A model generated the notes under the pieces. It was not told where the DNA came from. It made no database searches and saw nothing but the letters and a program-made list of their open reading frames with translations. Shown here piece after piece: positions 43,329 through 52,051 of a stretch of 64,000 nucleotides of DNA (positions are counted from its first letter, which is position 1; every line of letters begins with the position of its first letter). Origin of the DNA: Dyella caseinilytica (GTDB taxonomy: Bacteria; Pseudomonadota; Gammaproteobacteria; Xanthomonadales; Rhodanobacteraceae); assembly GCF_016865235.1 (NCBI RefSeq), contig NZ_CP064030.1, forward strand, positions 1,674,001-1,738,000. Reading direction: 5' to 3'. The position numbers and the translations under genes are program-made.

Positions 43329-45347
43329 ATGATCCGCCTGACTTATCGTTTGCTGTTATGCCTGTGCGTTCTGTGCAGCCTCATCGGGGCTGCCTCCGCG
43401 CGGGCGGATACCGTGGTCGCAGCCAAGCGGATCGCATTGGCGGGGATGACCCTGCAGGATGTCCAGGCCCAGCTCAAGCCCGGCGCCGATCCAAACACGG
43501 TCCAGATCAGCCTGCGTGCCGTCAAGGCCGACATTCCGGCGTTCGGCTTGCGGCATGTGCCATTGACCCTGGCGGGCAATCTGCGGCGTGACATCCAGAT
43601 GCGCTGGATGTTCGATGGCACGATCCAGCTCAACGGCGCCCCGGGCGGAGTGCTAAGCGATGCCAGCATCAACATGGTGGTCGATGCATCAGCCAACACG
43701 CTGACGATCAACGCCGATCAGGGGCCGGTCCATATTGGCACGGCCTTTCCGCTGGACCAGACCAGCCACGTGCAGGTCAATCTGCGCAACTTCCCTGCCA
43801 GTTGGCTGCAAGGGCTCCTGGCAACGGCTTGGCCTGGGCACATCGCCAGCGGGAAGCTGGACGCGGATCTGGCCCTGGATGTGCGGGATGAGGGTTATCA
43901 ATCGTCGGGTGACGTCACCGTGGCGGATCTCAAATACGCTACGCCAGCCGGCAATCCGGGCGGGGAAGGTTTGAGCGGCCACATGCGCTTCGCGATGGAT
44001 GCGACGGGTCACCCGGCGCAGTGGACGCTCGATGGTGGCATTCACGGTGGTGTACTGCAATTGGGACCGGTGCTGGCCAAACTTCCTGCACACGATGTCG
44101 TGTTCGATCTCACCGCTGCGATGGAGAAGGGTGGTCTGGCCATTAGTGAGCTGCGATTGGATGACGCCGATGCGTTGCAACTGGAAGGCGCGCTTGCCAT
44201 CGATAGCAAAGGCAATCTGCAGAAACTCCGACTGGATCATTTCCAGGCGCGTTTCCCCTCGGCGTACAACCGCTATGGACAACCTTGGCTGGACAGCACC
44301 GTACCCAATCTGCATGTGGCCGGGCGGCTCGAGGGACACCTCGATTATGCAACCGACACGTGGCGCAGCTTTGCCTTCCACACGGATGGATTCGATCTCG
44401 CCGACAGCAGTGGTCAACTGCAGGCTAACGGCTTGCATGGCGACCTGGATTGGTCGGAGCAGGGTGACCAGCCGGCCACCAGTCTTGCGTGGAATCAACT
44501 GGTGATGCGCCAGTTTGCGGTGGGCGCTATGCAATCGCATTGGCGCAGTCGCAGTGGCGCGCTCAGTCTGCAGTCTCCCCTCGATATGCCGCTCTGGAAG
44601 GGAGAGATTCACTTCACTGCCATGGAGTGGCGGCCTGCCGCGCCGAAGGCGGAACGCGTGAATCTGGCCGCGAATGTGGCAGGTATCGATATGGCCACGC
44701 TTAACCAGAGCCAGGGCTGGCAGCCTTTTGCCGGAACCCTTGGCGGCAGCATTACTTCGGTGCAATGGCTGGACGACCACTACGCCTTGCAAGGCGAGCT
44801 GACTATCAACGCCTTCGACGGCACTGCCACCATTCGTCGTCTTTCCGTGCAACAGCCTTTCAGCAGCATGCCGGTAGTGAGCGGGGATATCAGCTTGCAT
44901 CACATCGACCTGGCGCCGCTGGCAGATACCTTTAACTTCGGCAGCATGACCGGACGGCTGGACGGCTCGATCAATGACCTGCAACTGATAGGTGGCAGCC
45001 CGATTGCGTTCAAGGCATCGTTACTTGCGGCGGATGGTGGACGAATCAGTCTGCACGCGGCCAACAATTTGTCCGTGGTGACTGGCGGTGCACCGGCCAG
45101 CGGCCTGCAAGGCGCGGTGATGAAGCTGTTCAAGACACTCAGCTACAAGCGCATGGGCATCAACAGCAACCTGCAGAACGGCATCTGCACCCTCAGCGGT
45201 CTGGAAGGCGATGCCAGCAGCTATACCATCGTCGAGGGCAGCGGTTTGCCCTATCTGCATGTCGTCGGCGAACAGAGTCGCATCGAATGGCCGGTTTTCC
45301 TGCGCCGTTTGAAGGCAGCCTCCCAGGGCACGGTTGCCGAGCGCTAA
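43329..45347 (+). CDS. AsmA/YdbH-like envelope protein of unknown function
   Basis: The product has 672 residues from ATG 43329, with a clear signal peptide (LLLCLCVLCSLIGAASARA). Most of the protein is a long run of short beta strands with repeated patterns such as GxLxxDLxLDV, LxLEGALAIDSKGNLQKLRLD and LDGSINDLQLIGG. This is the texture of the AsmA/TamB/YdbH group, whose members form long periplasmic beta structures thought to carry lipids between membranes. The C-terminal YKRMGINSNLQNGICTLSGL is typical of these proteins. The precise family is uncertain. A TTG six codons earlier is an alternative start. Monocistronic. Confidence 0.75.
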   Translation: MIRLTYRLLLCLCVLCSLIGAASARADTVVAAKRIALAGMTLQDVQAQLKPGADPNTVQISLRAVKADIPAFGLRHVPLTLAGNLRRDIQMRWMFDGTIQLNGAPGGVLSDASINMVVDASANTLTINADQGPVHIGTAFPLDQTSHVQVNLRNFPASWLQGLLATAWPGHIASGKLDADLALDVRDEGYQSSGDVTVADLKYATPAGNPGGEGLSGHMRFAMDATGHPAQWTLDGGIHGGVLQLGPVLAKLPAHDVVFDLTAAMEKGGLAISELRLDDADALQLEGALAIDSKGNLQKLRLDHFQARFPSAYNRYGQPWLDSTVPNLHVAGRLEGHLDYATDTWRSFAFHTDGFDLADSSGQLQANGLHGDLDWSEQGDQPATSLAWNQLVMRQFAVGAMQSHWRSRSGALSLQSPLDMPLWKGEIHFTAMEWRPAAPKAERVNLAANVAGIDMATLNQSQGWQPFAGTLGGSITSVQWLDDHYALQGELTINAFDGTATIRRLSVQQPFSSMPVVSGDISLHHIDLAPLADTFNFGSMTGRLDGSINDLQLIGGSPIAFKASLLAADGGRISLHAANNLSVVTGGAPASGLQGAVMKLFKTLSYKRMGINSNLQNGICTLSGLEGDASSYTIVEGSGLPYLHVVGEQSRIEWPVFLRRLKAASQGTVAER

Positions 45348-45458
45348 GAGTTCTGGCTGGTATCATAGGCGGCTGGTGAGGCGTCCACGCCCGATTTTTA
45401 TCCTTTTTCTCCTTGCCTGGATCGGTCGATCCGGGCGTCATGTTTTCCAAGAGTGCCG

Positions 45459-46772
45459 ATGAACGAGTTCGAAGCCCCCATTACCGATTTGAGTCATGAC
45501 GGCCGGGGCGTTGCCCGCATCGACGGCAAGACGGTGTTCGTTAGCGGCGCCTTGCTTGGCGAACAGGTGCGCTTGAAGATCCGCAAGCGCCATCGCCATT
45601 TCGATGAAGCTGAAACGCTCCAGATCATCACGCCATCACCGCACCGGGTGGAGCCACGTTGCCCCCATTTTGGTCAATGCGGCGGCTGTTCACTGCAACA
45701 CCTGGATGCGGCTTCGCAGATCGAAGCCAAGCAGCGCGTGCTGGTAGACAACTTTGCCCGTATCGGCAAAGTGGAACCGGAAAGCTGGCTGCCGCCGCTG
45801 ACCGACGAAGCCTGGGGCTATCGACGCAAGGGCCGCTTGTCAGTGCGTGCCGTGGCGAAAAAAGGTCGCGTACTGGTGGGTTTTCGCGAGGAAAGTAATC
45901 CGCGCTTCGTCGCCGACATCACGCGCTGTGAAGTCGTACATCCTGCCATTGGCACAAAGATTGGCCTGCTGGGTGAACTGGTTGGCGGCATGGATGCTGC
46001 TGCCGATATCGCGCAGATCGAATTTGCCGCAGGCGACGATACGGTGGCCCTGGTTTTCCGTCATCTCAAGCCGTTGAGTGAAGGTGATCGCGCCAAGCTG
46101 ATCACCTTCGCGCAAGAGCATGGCTTTGCTATCTATCTGCAGCCCGGCGGCATCAGCAGCGTGCATCCGCTATGGCCCGAAAATCCGCGCCTCGCATTCC
46201 GCGTTCCTGCGGGCGATGGCTTGGACGACGTCGAGCTGGAATTCCAGCCGCTCGATTTCGTGCAGGTCAACGCGGGCATGAACCGTCGCATGATGGCGCA
46301 TGCGCTGGAACTGCTGGATCCGCAACCGACTGATCACGTGCTTGATCTGTTCTGCGGTCTCGGTAATTTCACCTTGCCGTTGGCGCGCCGCGTGGCCGAA
46401 GTGACGGGCGTGGAAGGTGAGCATGGTCTGGTTGCACGGGCAGCCGAAAACGCTGCGCGAAACAGCATTACCAATGCAAACTTCCATGTCGCCAACCTGT
46501 TCGAAGACCAGCGCGGCACCGAGTGGGCACGCAAGCCATGGGACAAGCTGCTGCTTGATCCGCCCCGCGCGGGCGCTGACAAGGTGCTGGAATACCTGCC
46601 GCACAAGGAAACCAGCCGTATCGTCTATGTTTCGTGCCATCCGGCTTCGTTGGCCCGCGATGCCGGCATCCTGGTCAACCAGCATGGTTTCCGGCTGGTG
46701 TCGGCCGGGGTGATGGATATGTTCCCGCATACAGCGCATGTCGAATCGATCGCGCTGTTCGAGCGCAGCTAG
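45459..46772 (+). CDS. rlmD: 23S rRNA (uracil-1939-C5)-methyltransferase
   Basis: Adds the methyl group at U1939 of 23S rRNA. The 437-residue product has an N-terminal TRAM RNA-binding domain (DLSHDGRGVARIDGKTVFVSG). Three iron-sulfur cysteines Cys68, Cys74 and Cys77 (RCPHFGQCGGC) are followed by a fourth in the TRCEVVHP motif. The methyltransferase fold contains VLDLFCGLGNFTLPLAR and LLDPPRAG, and the catalytic cysteine lies in VYVSCHPASLARD. ATG 45459 follows AAGAG; a GTG two codons earlier is possible. It heads a run with the CYTH gene, nagZ, hpt and a phosphorylase gene. Confidence 0.95.
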   Translation: MNEFEAPITDLSHDGRGVARIDGKTVFVSGALLGEQVRLKIRKRHRHFDEAETLQIITPSPHRVEPRCPHFGQCGGCSLQHLDAASQIEAKQRVLVDNFARIGKVEPESWLPPLTDEAWGYRRKGRLSVRAVAKKGRVLVGFREESNPRFVADITRCEVVHPAIGTKIGLLGELVGGMDAAADIAQIEFAAGDDTVALVFRHLKPLSEGDRAKLITFAQEHGFAIYLQPGGISSVHPLWPENPRLAFRVPAGDGLDDVELEFQPLDFVQVNAGMNRRMMAHALELLDPQPTDHVLDLFCGLGNFTLPLARRVAEVTGVEGEHGLVARAAENAARNSITNANFHVANLFEDQRGTEWARKPWDKLLLDPPRAGADKVLEYLPHKETSRIVYVSCHPASLARDAGILVNQHGFRLVSAGVMDMFPHTAHVESIALFERS

Positions 46773-46793
46773 TAGCGCAGGTAATATCGCCAC

Positions 46794-47327
46794 ATGGGTA
46801 TCGAAATCGAACGCAAATTCCTGCTGGCCAACGACGATTGGCGAGCTGCCGTGACGCAAAGCAAGCACATTGCACAAGGCTATCTTGTCAACGTGCGCGC
46901 CCTGCGCGAAGGCACCGCGCGGGCATCGGTGCGCGTACGCATCAGTGGCGAGCAGTCATGGCTGAATATCAAATCCGTGGAGTTGGGTATCGCCCGCGCC
47001 GAATACGAATTGCCGCTGCCGCTTGCCGATGCGCAATCCATGCTGGCAACGTTGTGCGACGGTGTGTTGGAAAAGACACGCCATCATGTGGACATCGATG
47101 GCTGGTTGTTCGAGATCGATGAATTTCTTGGCGACAACCATGGATTGCTCGTAGCAGAAATCGAACTGCCTGCTACAGACGCCGTATTTCCGCGTCCAGC
47201 CTGGCTGGGCCGGGAGGTCAGCAATCTGGCGCGGTATTACAACGTCAATTTGATCGAGCATCCGTTCGCTCAGTGGAGCGACGCAGAGCGTGATGCGGCC
47301 GACGCATCTCCCGGAGGACAGGCCTGA
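46794..47327 (+). CDS. CYTH domain protein, probable inorganic triphosphatase
   Basis: The product has 177 residues. It begins with the diagnostic EIERKFLL (ExExK). The tunnel-fold charged residues are present: RVRISGEQSWLNIKS, RAEYELPLP, TRHHVDIDGWLFEIDEF and LLVAEIELP. Bacterial members of this compact form (NeuTTM, CthTTM type) hydrolyse tripolyphosphate. Adenylate cyclase activity is less likely at this length. Ends with TGATG, overlapping the nagZ start by one base, so the two are coupled. The substrate in this organism is unknown. Confidence 0.88.
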   Translation: MGIEIERKFLLANDDWRAAVTQSKHIAQGYLVNVRALREGTARASVRVRISGEQSWLNIKSVELGIARAEYELPLPLADAQSMLATLCDGVLEKTRHHVDIDGWLFEIDEFLGDNHGLLVAEIELPATDAVFPRPAWLGREVSNLARYYNVNLIEHPFAQWSDAERDAADASPGGQA

Positions 47328-48328
47328 TGCTTTTAATCGGTATCACCGGCACCGAGTTGTTGCCAGGCGAGCAGGCGTGGCTGACGGCACCGGGCGTGGC
47401 AGGCGTGATTCTGTTTTCACGCAATTACGCCAGCCGAGATCAATTGCTGGCGCTGGTTGAATCGATTCGCGCCGCTGCCGGTGAAGACTTCCTCCTGGCC
47501 GTCGATCAGGAAGGCGGTCCTGTGCAGCGTTTCCGCGACGGCTTTACCCGGTTGCCCGCGCTGGCCAAGATTGGCGCGGTATACGACCGCGATCCGACCG
47601 AAGCCGTGCGCCTGGCGGAGGAGCACGCCTGGGTCATGGCGAGCGAGTTGCGGGCCAGTGGTATCGATTTCAGCTTTGCTCCCGTGGCCGATCTGGCCAG
47701 GGGAAATGCCGCCATCGGCACGCGTGCCTTTCACGCCGATCCAGCAGTAACCAGTGAGCTGATCCATGCCTACATACGCGGCATGCATCTGGGTGGCATG
47801 GCGGCGGTGCTCAAGCATTTCCCCGGACACGGCTCCGTTGCCGTGGACACGCACAAGGCACAGGCGATCGACCCGCGCCCGCTGGACGACATTCGTCAGA
47901 ATGATCTGCGCCCGTTTGTCGAAGCGTTTTCCGCCCATGCCGAAGCGATCATGATGGCGCACGTGGTCTATCCGGCCGTCGATGATCAGCCCGCCGGTTT
48001 CTCACGCTGCTGGATCCAGGACATCCTGCGCGGCGAGCTGGGTTTCCAGGGGGCGGTCATCAGCGACGACATCAGCATGGCCGCCGCGGGTGTGGCCGGT
48101 GGCGTCAGTCAGCGCGTGCATGCCCATCTGGAAGCCGGTTGTGATCTGGTACTGGCGTGCTTCCCCGACGTCGTCGAAGAAGCGATTGCCGCCATGCCGA
48201 CACCTTCTGCCGCTAGCATCCAGCGCGTAGCGGCCTTGCGCGGTGCCATCGGCGCAACCTGGGCCGGTCTGCTGGACAACCCGCAGCGCGACCGTTTTGT
48301 TGCCCGTGTCACCGCACTCGATAGCTAA
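47327..48328 (+). CDS. nagZ: Beta-N-acetylhexosaminidase (peptidoglycan recycling)
   Basis: Glycoside hydrolase family 3 enzyme that trims GlcNAc from anhydromuropeptides in the cytoplasm, which also sets AmpC-inducer levels in species that have AmpR. The 333-residue product has AVDQEGGPVQRF, KHFPGHGSVAVDTHK (the catalytic His-Asp loop) and the nucleophile in AVISDDISMAAA. GGAGG is 9 bases upstream. It lies between the CYTH gene and hpt; nagZ next to a methylthioinosine phosphorylase gene also occurs in Pseudomonas aeruginosa. Confidence 0.96.
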   Translation: MLLIGITGTELLPGEQAWLTAPGVAGVILFSRNYASRDQLLALVESIRAAAGEDFLLAVDQEGGPVQRFRDGFTRLPALAKIGAVYDRDPTEAVRLAEEHAWVMASELRASGIDFSFAPVADLARGNAAIGTRAFHADPAVTSELIHAYIRGMHLGGMAAVLKHFPGHGSVAVDTHKAQAIDPRPLDDIRQNDLRPFVEAFSAHAEAIMMAHVVYPAVDDQPAGFSRCWIQDILRGELGFQGAVISDDISMAAAGVAGGVSQRVHAHLEAGCDLVLACFPDVVEEAIAAMPTPSAASIQRVAALRGAIGATWAGLLDNPQRDRFVARVTALDS

Positions 48329-48337
48329 GGAATTGCC

Positions 48338-48904
48338 ATGAGTCCATCCCTTTCCAATCAGGCTGTCCCGGCGCTGGCCGACGCCTTGCTTCGTTCCGAT
48401 GTGCTTTTCGAGCGGGCCGAACTGGACACCATCATTGCCGATATGGGGCGCGCTATCGACGTGGCGCTCGATGGCGAACGCGCGGTATTCCTGACCGTCA
48501 TGAATGGTGCGTTGATGTTCGGCGGCCAGCTTGCACTGGCCATCCGCACCGATCTCGAATTCGATTATGTGCATGCCACCCGTTATCGCGGCGCCACCTC
48601 AGGCAAGGATCTGCACTGGCTGCGCGAGCCGGTAGCATCACTGCAGGGACGCACCGTGCTGCTGGTCGACGACATCCTTGATGAAGGTCATACCCTCAAG
48701 GCAGTGCGCGACGATTGCGTGCGCCGCGGCGCAAAACGCGTGCTGGTGGCGACGCTCTGCTGCAAACGGCATGACCGTTGCGTGGAAGGTATCAAGAGCG
48801 ATTTCAACGGGGTCGAACTGCCTGACCGCTATGTCTTCGGTTATGGCATGGATTACTACGAACAAGGTCGCAATTTGCCGGCGATCTATGCATTGAAAGA
48901 ATAG
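48338..48904 (+). CDS. hpt: Hypoxanthine-guanine phosphoribosyltransferase family protein
   Basis: Salvages hypoxanthine or guanine with PRPP. The 188-residue product has the PRPP-binding motif VLLVDDILDEGHTL and a preceding flexible-loop region (YVHATRYRGATSGKDL). A purine-site region follows (VELPDRYVFGYGMDYYEQGRNLP). Nine bases after nagZ with AAGGA in front, so the same operon. The next gene makes hypoxanthine or adenine from methylthio-nucleosides, which this enzyme could then salvage; that link is inference. Confidence 0.93.
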   Translation: MSPSLSNQAVPALADALLRSDVLFERAELDTIIADMGRAIDVALDGERAVFLTVMNGALMFGGQLALAIRTDLEFDYVHATRYRGATSGKDLHWLREPVASLQGRTVLLVDDILDEGHTLKAVRDDCVRRGAKRVLVATLCCKRHDRCVEGIKSDFNGVELPDRYVFGYGMDYYEQGRNLPAIYALKE

Positions 48905-48957
48905 GGCGGCTCTTTCGTTTTTCCTTTTCCGACCCTTTTGCCAAGGTAGCAATCCCC

Positions 48958-49707
48958 ATGACCTCATTGATCGATCTGGCCGTTATCGGCGGCAGCGGCC
49001 TCTACCAATTCCCGGGCCTTCAGAACACCACGCGGCAAAGCGTCGATACGCCGTATGGCCCTGCCTCCGGCGATGTCGTCATCGGCGACTTCGCTGGGCG
49101 CCGCATCGCCTTCCTGGCCCGTCACGGCGAAAGCCATACCTTGCCGCCGCACCGCGTGAACTACCGTGCTAACTTGTGGGCGCTGCACCATCTTGGAGCC
49201 CGCAAGGTGATCGGTGTGAATGCCGTCGGTGGCATCCGCGACGACATGGGGCCGCGCGTCATCGTGGTGCCGGATCAGATCATCGACTACACCCACGGCC
49301 GCTTCACAAGTTTTTGCGATGTGGAAGGCGCCGAGGTCAAGCACATCGACTTCAGCGAACCGTATACGGCTTCGCTCCGTGTCGACCTGTTGGCGGCGGC
49401 GAAGAGGGCTGGTGTCGCGGTCATCGATGGCGGTTGCTATGGCGCCACCCAAGGGCCGCGCCTGGAAACCCGCGCCGAAATCGCCCGCATGAAGCGCGAC
49501 GGCTGCGATCTGGTCGGGATGACCGGCATGCCCGAAGCCACCTTGGCGCGCGAACTGGAACTCGATTACGCCTGCCTTGCGCTGGTTGCCAACTTCGCCG
49601 CCGGGTGTGGTGACGAGGCGGAAATCAGCATCGAGGAAATCTTCGCCCACCTGGCCGCAGCCACCGGCTCAGTGCCGCCGATTCTTGCCGAATTGCTCAA
49701 AAGCTAA
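48958..49707 (+). CDS. S-methyl-5'-thioinosine (or thioadenosine) phosphorylase
   Basis: Phosphorolysis of methylthio-nucleosides from polyamine and quorum-signal synthesis. The 249-residue product has IGGSGLYQFPG, the phosphate and base sites RHGESHTLPPHRVNYRANLW and GVNAVGGIRDDMGP, and VPDQIIDYTHGR. The later motifs CYGATQGPRLETRAEI and GCDLVGMTGMPEA are also present. The short chain and the neighbour nagZ match the P. aeruginosa methylthioinosine phosphorylase, which acts on the 6-oxopurine form. Substrate choice between inosine and adenosine forms cannot be proven by eye, so I leave the symbol blank. Confidence 0.9.
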   Translation: MTSLIDLAVIGGSGLYQFPGLQNTTRQSVDTPYGPASGDVVIGDFAGRRIAFLARHGESHTLPPHRVNYRANLWALHHLGARKVIGVNAVGGIRDDMGPRVIVVPDQIIDYTHGRFTSFCDVEGAEVKHIDFSEPYTASLRVDLLAAAKRAGVAVIDGGCYGATQGPRLETRAEIARMKRDGCDLVGMTGMPEATLARELELDYACLALVANFAAGCGDEAEISIEEIFAHLAAATGSVPPILAELLKS

Positions 49708-49760
49708 GCAAGCGATGCGCACTTAGGTCACGTCCGGGACGTACCAGACGCAGGCGCATA

Positions 49761-49792
49761 TTGCGCTTTTCCTGAAAACATGCAGATACTTT
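49761..49792 (+). promoter_or_regulatory. Possible promoter of the cold-shock gene
   Basis: TTGCGC (49761-49766) and GATACT (49785-49790) lie 18 bases apart. Transcription would start near 49798 and leave a leader of about 80 bases, typical of cold-shock mRNAs. Moderate consensus match only. Confidence 0.35.
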
Positions 49793-49880
49793 CTCTGTGC
49801 CAGGGGCGGCGGACCTAGGGGTAGAGGTGGTTCTCGCAGAGACTTGGCGCATCCAGTCCTTAGATTCAGAGGTTCACGCA

Positions 49881-50087
49881 ATGCGTTTCGGTACGGTCAA
49901 GTGGTTCAACGACGCCAAGGGTTTCGGCTTCATCGCACCCGAGGACGGTGGGGAGGACGTGTTTGTCCACTTCTCGGCGATCAACGCCAAGGGCTTCCGT
50001 AGTCTGCAAGAAGGTCAGCGTGTGAAATTCGAAGTGACCCAGGGCCCGAAAGGTGCTCAGGCGTCCGGAGTTGAACTCGCGCAGTAA
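49881..50087 (+). CDS. Cold-shock protein (CspA family)
   Basis: A single-stranded nucleic-acid-binding OB-fold protein of 68 residues that melts mRNA structure. RNP1 is KGFGFIAPEDGG and RNP2 is DVFVHFSAI. It starts MRFGTVKWFN behind AGAGG; an open frame upstream is not conserved and belongs to the leader. Own terminator. Several csp paralogues usually exist, so cold inducibility of this one is not certain. Confidence 0.95.
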   Translation: MRFGTVKWFNDAKGFGFIAPEDGGEDVFVHFSAINAKGFRSLQEGQRVKFEVTQGPKGAQASGVELAQ

Positions 50088-50111
50088 TTTCTCGCCGTTG
50101 CATGCAGTTCT

Positions 50112-50146
50112 GAAAAAGCCCTGCCCGAGCAGGGCTTTTTCTTTTT
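50112..50146. terminator. Bidirectional terminator between the cold-shock gene and ABC exporter gene
   Basis: GAAAAAGCCCTGC and GCAGGGCTTTTTC pair around CCGA, followed by TTTTT on the plus strand and with a good U tract on the minus strand too. Confidence 0.9.
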
Positions 50147-50202
50147 GGTCGGGAGTCGGGAATCGCAAGGGCCGCAAAGCGAAACGCTTTTCGATTCCTG
50201 CA

Positions 50203-51975
50203 TTAAGCCACAAACTGCAGTCGCGCCAGCTCCGCATACAACCCGTCTTCTGCCAGCAGACTTTCATGCGTGCCTTGCGCCACGATCCGACCGCCGTCCA
50301 TCACCACGATCCGGTCCGCGCGTTGCACGGTCGCCAGCCGATGCGCAATCACCAGCGTAGTGCGGCCTTTCTCCAGCCGTTCCAACGCCTGCTGGATGGC
50401 GGCTTCCGATTGCGCATCCAAGGATGAGGTGGCTTCGTCCAGCAGCAGCAATGGTGCGTTGCGCAGAATGGCGCGGGCAATGGCGATGCGCTGGCGCTGA
50501 CCGCCGGACAAACGCACACCGCGCTCGCCAAGTTCCGCGTCGTAGCCCTTTTGCAGCAACTGGATGAAGTCGTGCGCTTCGGCGGCGCGCGCTGATGCGT
50601 GCACCTCCTCGTCGCTGGCGTCCTGGCGGCCGAAACGGATGTTGTCGGCAGCCGAGCCGCCAAAGAGCACTGTCTCTTGCGGGACGAGGGCGATGGCACC
50701 GCGCAATTCAGGCAAGGTCATGGCGCGCAGGTCGATGCCATCGAAGCTGATGCGGCCGCGTTGCGGATCATAGAAGCGTAACAACAGTGCAAAGACCGTA
50801 CTCTTGCCCGCGCCGGAAGGACCCACCAGTGCCACCGTTTCGCCCGGACGGATATCCAGATTGAAATCGTGCAGTGCCGGTGCTTCGGGACGGCTGGGAT
50901 AGTGGAATTCGATACCCTCGAAACGTAGTGCACCACGTACCGGCTGCGGCAGCGCCAGCGGGTGCACGGGATCGGCAATCGTGGCCTGTTCGTTGAAGAG
51001 CTCACCGATGCGTTCCATGGCGCCAGCCGCGCGAAGAACATCGCCCCATACATCCGAAAGGCCCATCATCGAACCGCCGGAAAGCATCGCGTACACGACG
51101 AACTGCGCCAGCACGCCTGCATCCAGGGTGCCTGCCAGCACGTCGCGCGCGCCGACCCACAGCACCAAGGTGATCGCACCAAAGAACAGCACGATGACTG
51201 CCGCGGTAAGTACGGTGCGCATGCCGATGCGCTGGCGTGCGGTGGACAGGGCGCGCAGGATGGCGTCGCCGTAACGCTGGCTTTCGATCCCTTCGCGTGC
51301 ATACGCCTTCACCGCCGGAGCGGCATTCAAGGTTTCGTTGGCAATGGCGGCGGCATCGGCGAGGCGATCCTGGCTGGCGCGCGAGAGCTTTTGCACACGC
51401 CGGCCGAAGATCAGGATCGGTAGCACGACCGCCGGGATCACCAGGGCAGTAAGGCCGGCCAGGCGCGGGCTCGTCCAGATCATGGCCGCCGTGGCGCCAA
51501 TCAGCATCACAGCGCTACGCAAGGCTACCGAGATGCCCGAACCCACCAGTGCCTGGACCACTTCAGTATCTGTGCCCAGGCGCGAAATCAGCTCACCGAC
51601 ACGGTTGCGCTCGAAAAAGCTGACGTCCAGCCGGATGACATGCTCATACAGTTTGGAACGCAAGGCCGCCAGCGTGCGCTCGCCCAGCAGCGAGATGCAA
51701 TAGAAACGTGCCGCGGTGGCGAACGCCATCACCAGCGCCACTGCAAACAACCCCAGGAAGCTGCTGTTTATCGCTGCCGCGCTGGAGTTGCGAAAACCAT
51801 GGTCGATCATGTGCCGAACGGCAGTCGGCAATATCAGCGTGGCTCCGGAGGCGATACCCAGAAAGACCAGCCAACCCAACGCCAGCTGCCTGTTCGGCTT
51901 GATGAACGGCCAGAGCAGGCGCAGCGAGCCGATGCGGCGGGGCGGTTTCGGATCGTTCGCTGGAGTGGTGCTCAT
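50203..51975 (-). CDS. ABC exporter, fused permease and ATPase (MsbA-like)
   Basis: A half-transporter of 590 residues that would act as a homodimer. The N-terminal six-helix exporter domain (about 25-310) includes FFERNRVGELISRLGTDTE and ANETLNAAPAVKAYAREG. The nucleotide-binding domain (350-590) has Walker A GPSGAGKST, signature LSGGQRQRIAIARAI, Walker B LLLLDEATSSLD and the H-loop in VIAHRLATV. The subfamily includes lipid A flippases and drug exporters; the substrate cannot be told. ATG 51975 has GCGAGG upstream; a TTG five codons earlier is an alternative. Confidence 0.92.
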   Translation of the reverse strand: MSTTPANDPKPPRRIGSLRLLWPFIKPNRQLALGWLVFLGIASGATLILPTAVRHMIDHGFRNSSAAAINSSFLGLFAVALVMAFATAARFYCISLLGERTLAALRSKLYEHVIRLDVSFFERNRVGELISRLGTDTEVVQALVGSGISVALRSAVMLIGATAAMIWTSPRLAGLTALVIPAVVLPILIFGRRVQKLSRASQDRLADAAAIANETLNAAPAVKAYAREGIESQRYGDAILRALSTARQRIGMRTVLTAAVIVLFFGAITLVLWVGARDVLAGTLDAGVLAQFVVYAMLSGGSMMGLSDVWGDVLRAAGAMERIGELFNEQATIADPVHPLALPQPVRGALRFEGIEFHYPSRPEAPALHDFNLDIRPGETVALVGPSGAGKSTVFALLLRFYDPQRGRISFDGIDLRAMTLPELRGAIALVPQETVLFGGSAADNIRFGRQDASDEEVHASARAAEAHDFIQLLQKGYDAELGERGVRLSGGQRQRIAIARAILRNAPLLLLDEATSSLDAQSEAAIQQALERLEKGRTTLVIAHRLATVQRADRIVVMDGGRIVAQGTHESLLAEDGLYAELARLQFVA

Positions 51976-52051
51976 GGGGCCTCGCTGCAAGCTGGATCGA
52001 ATTCAGATGGGGGTATCGGCAAGTGATTCAATCGGGACGGCAGGCCCCGGA

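Noticed and set aside
43689..44984. A 431-codon minus-strand open frame opposite the AsmA-like gene
   Set aside because: The plus strand has a signal peptide and beta-repeat structure; the minus frame has no recognisable features.
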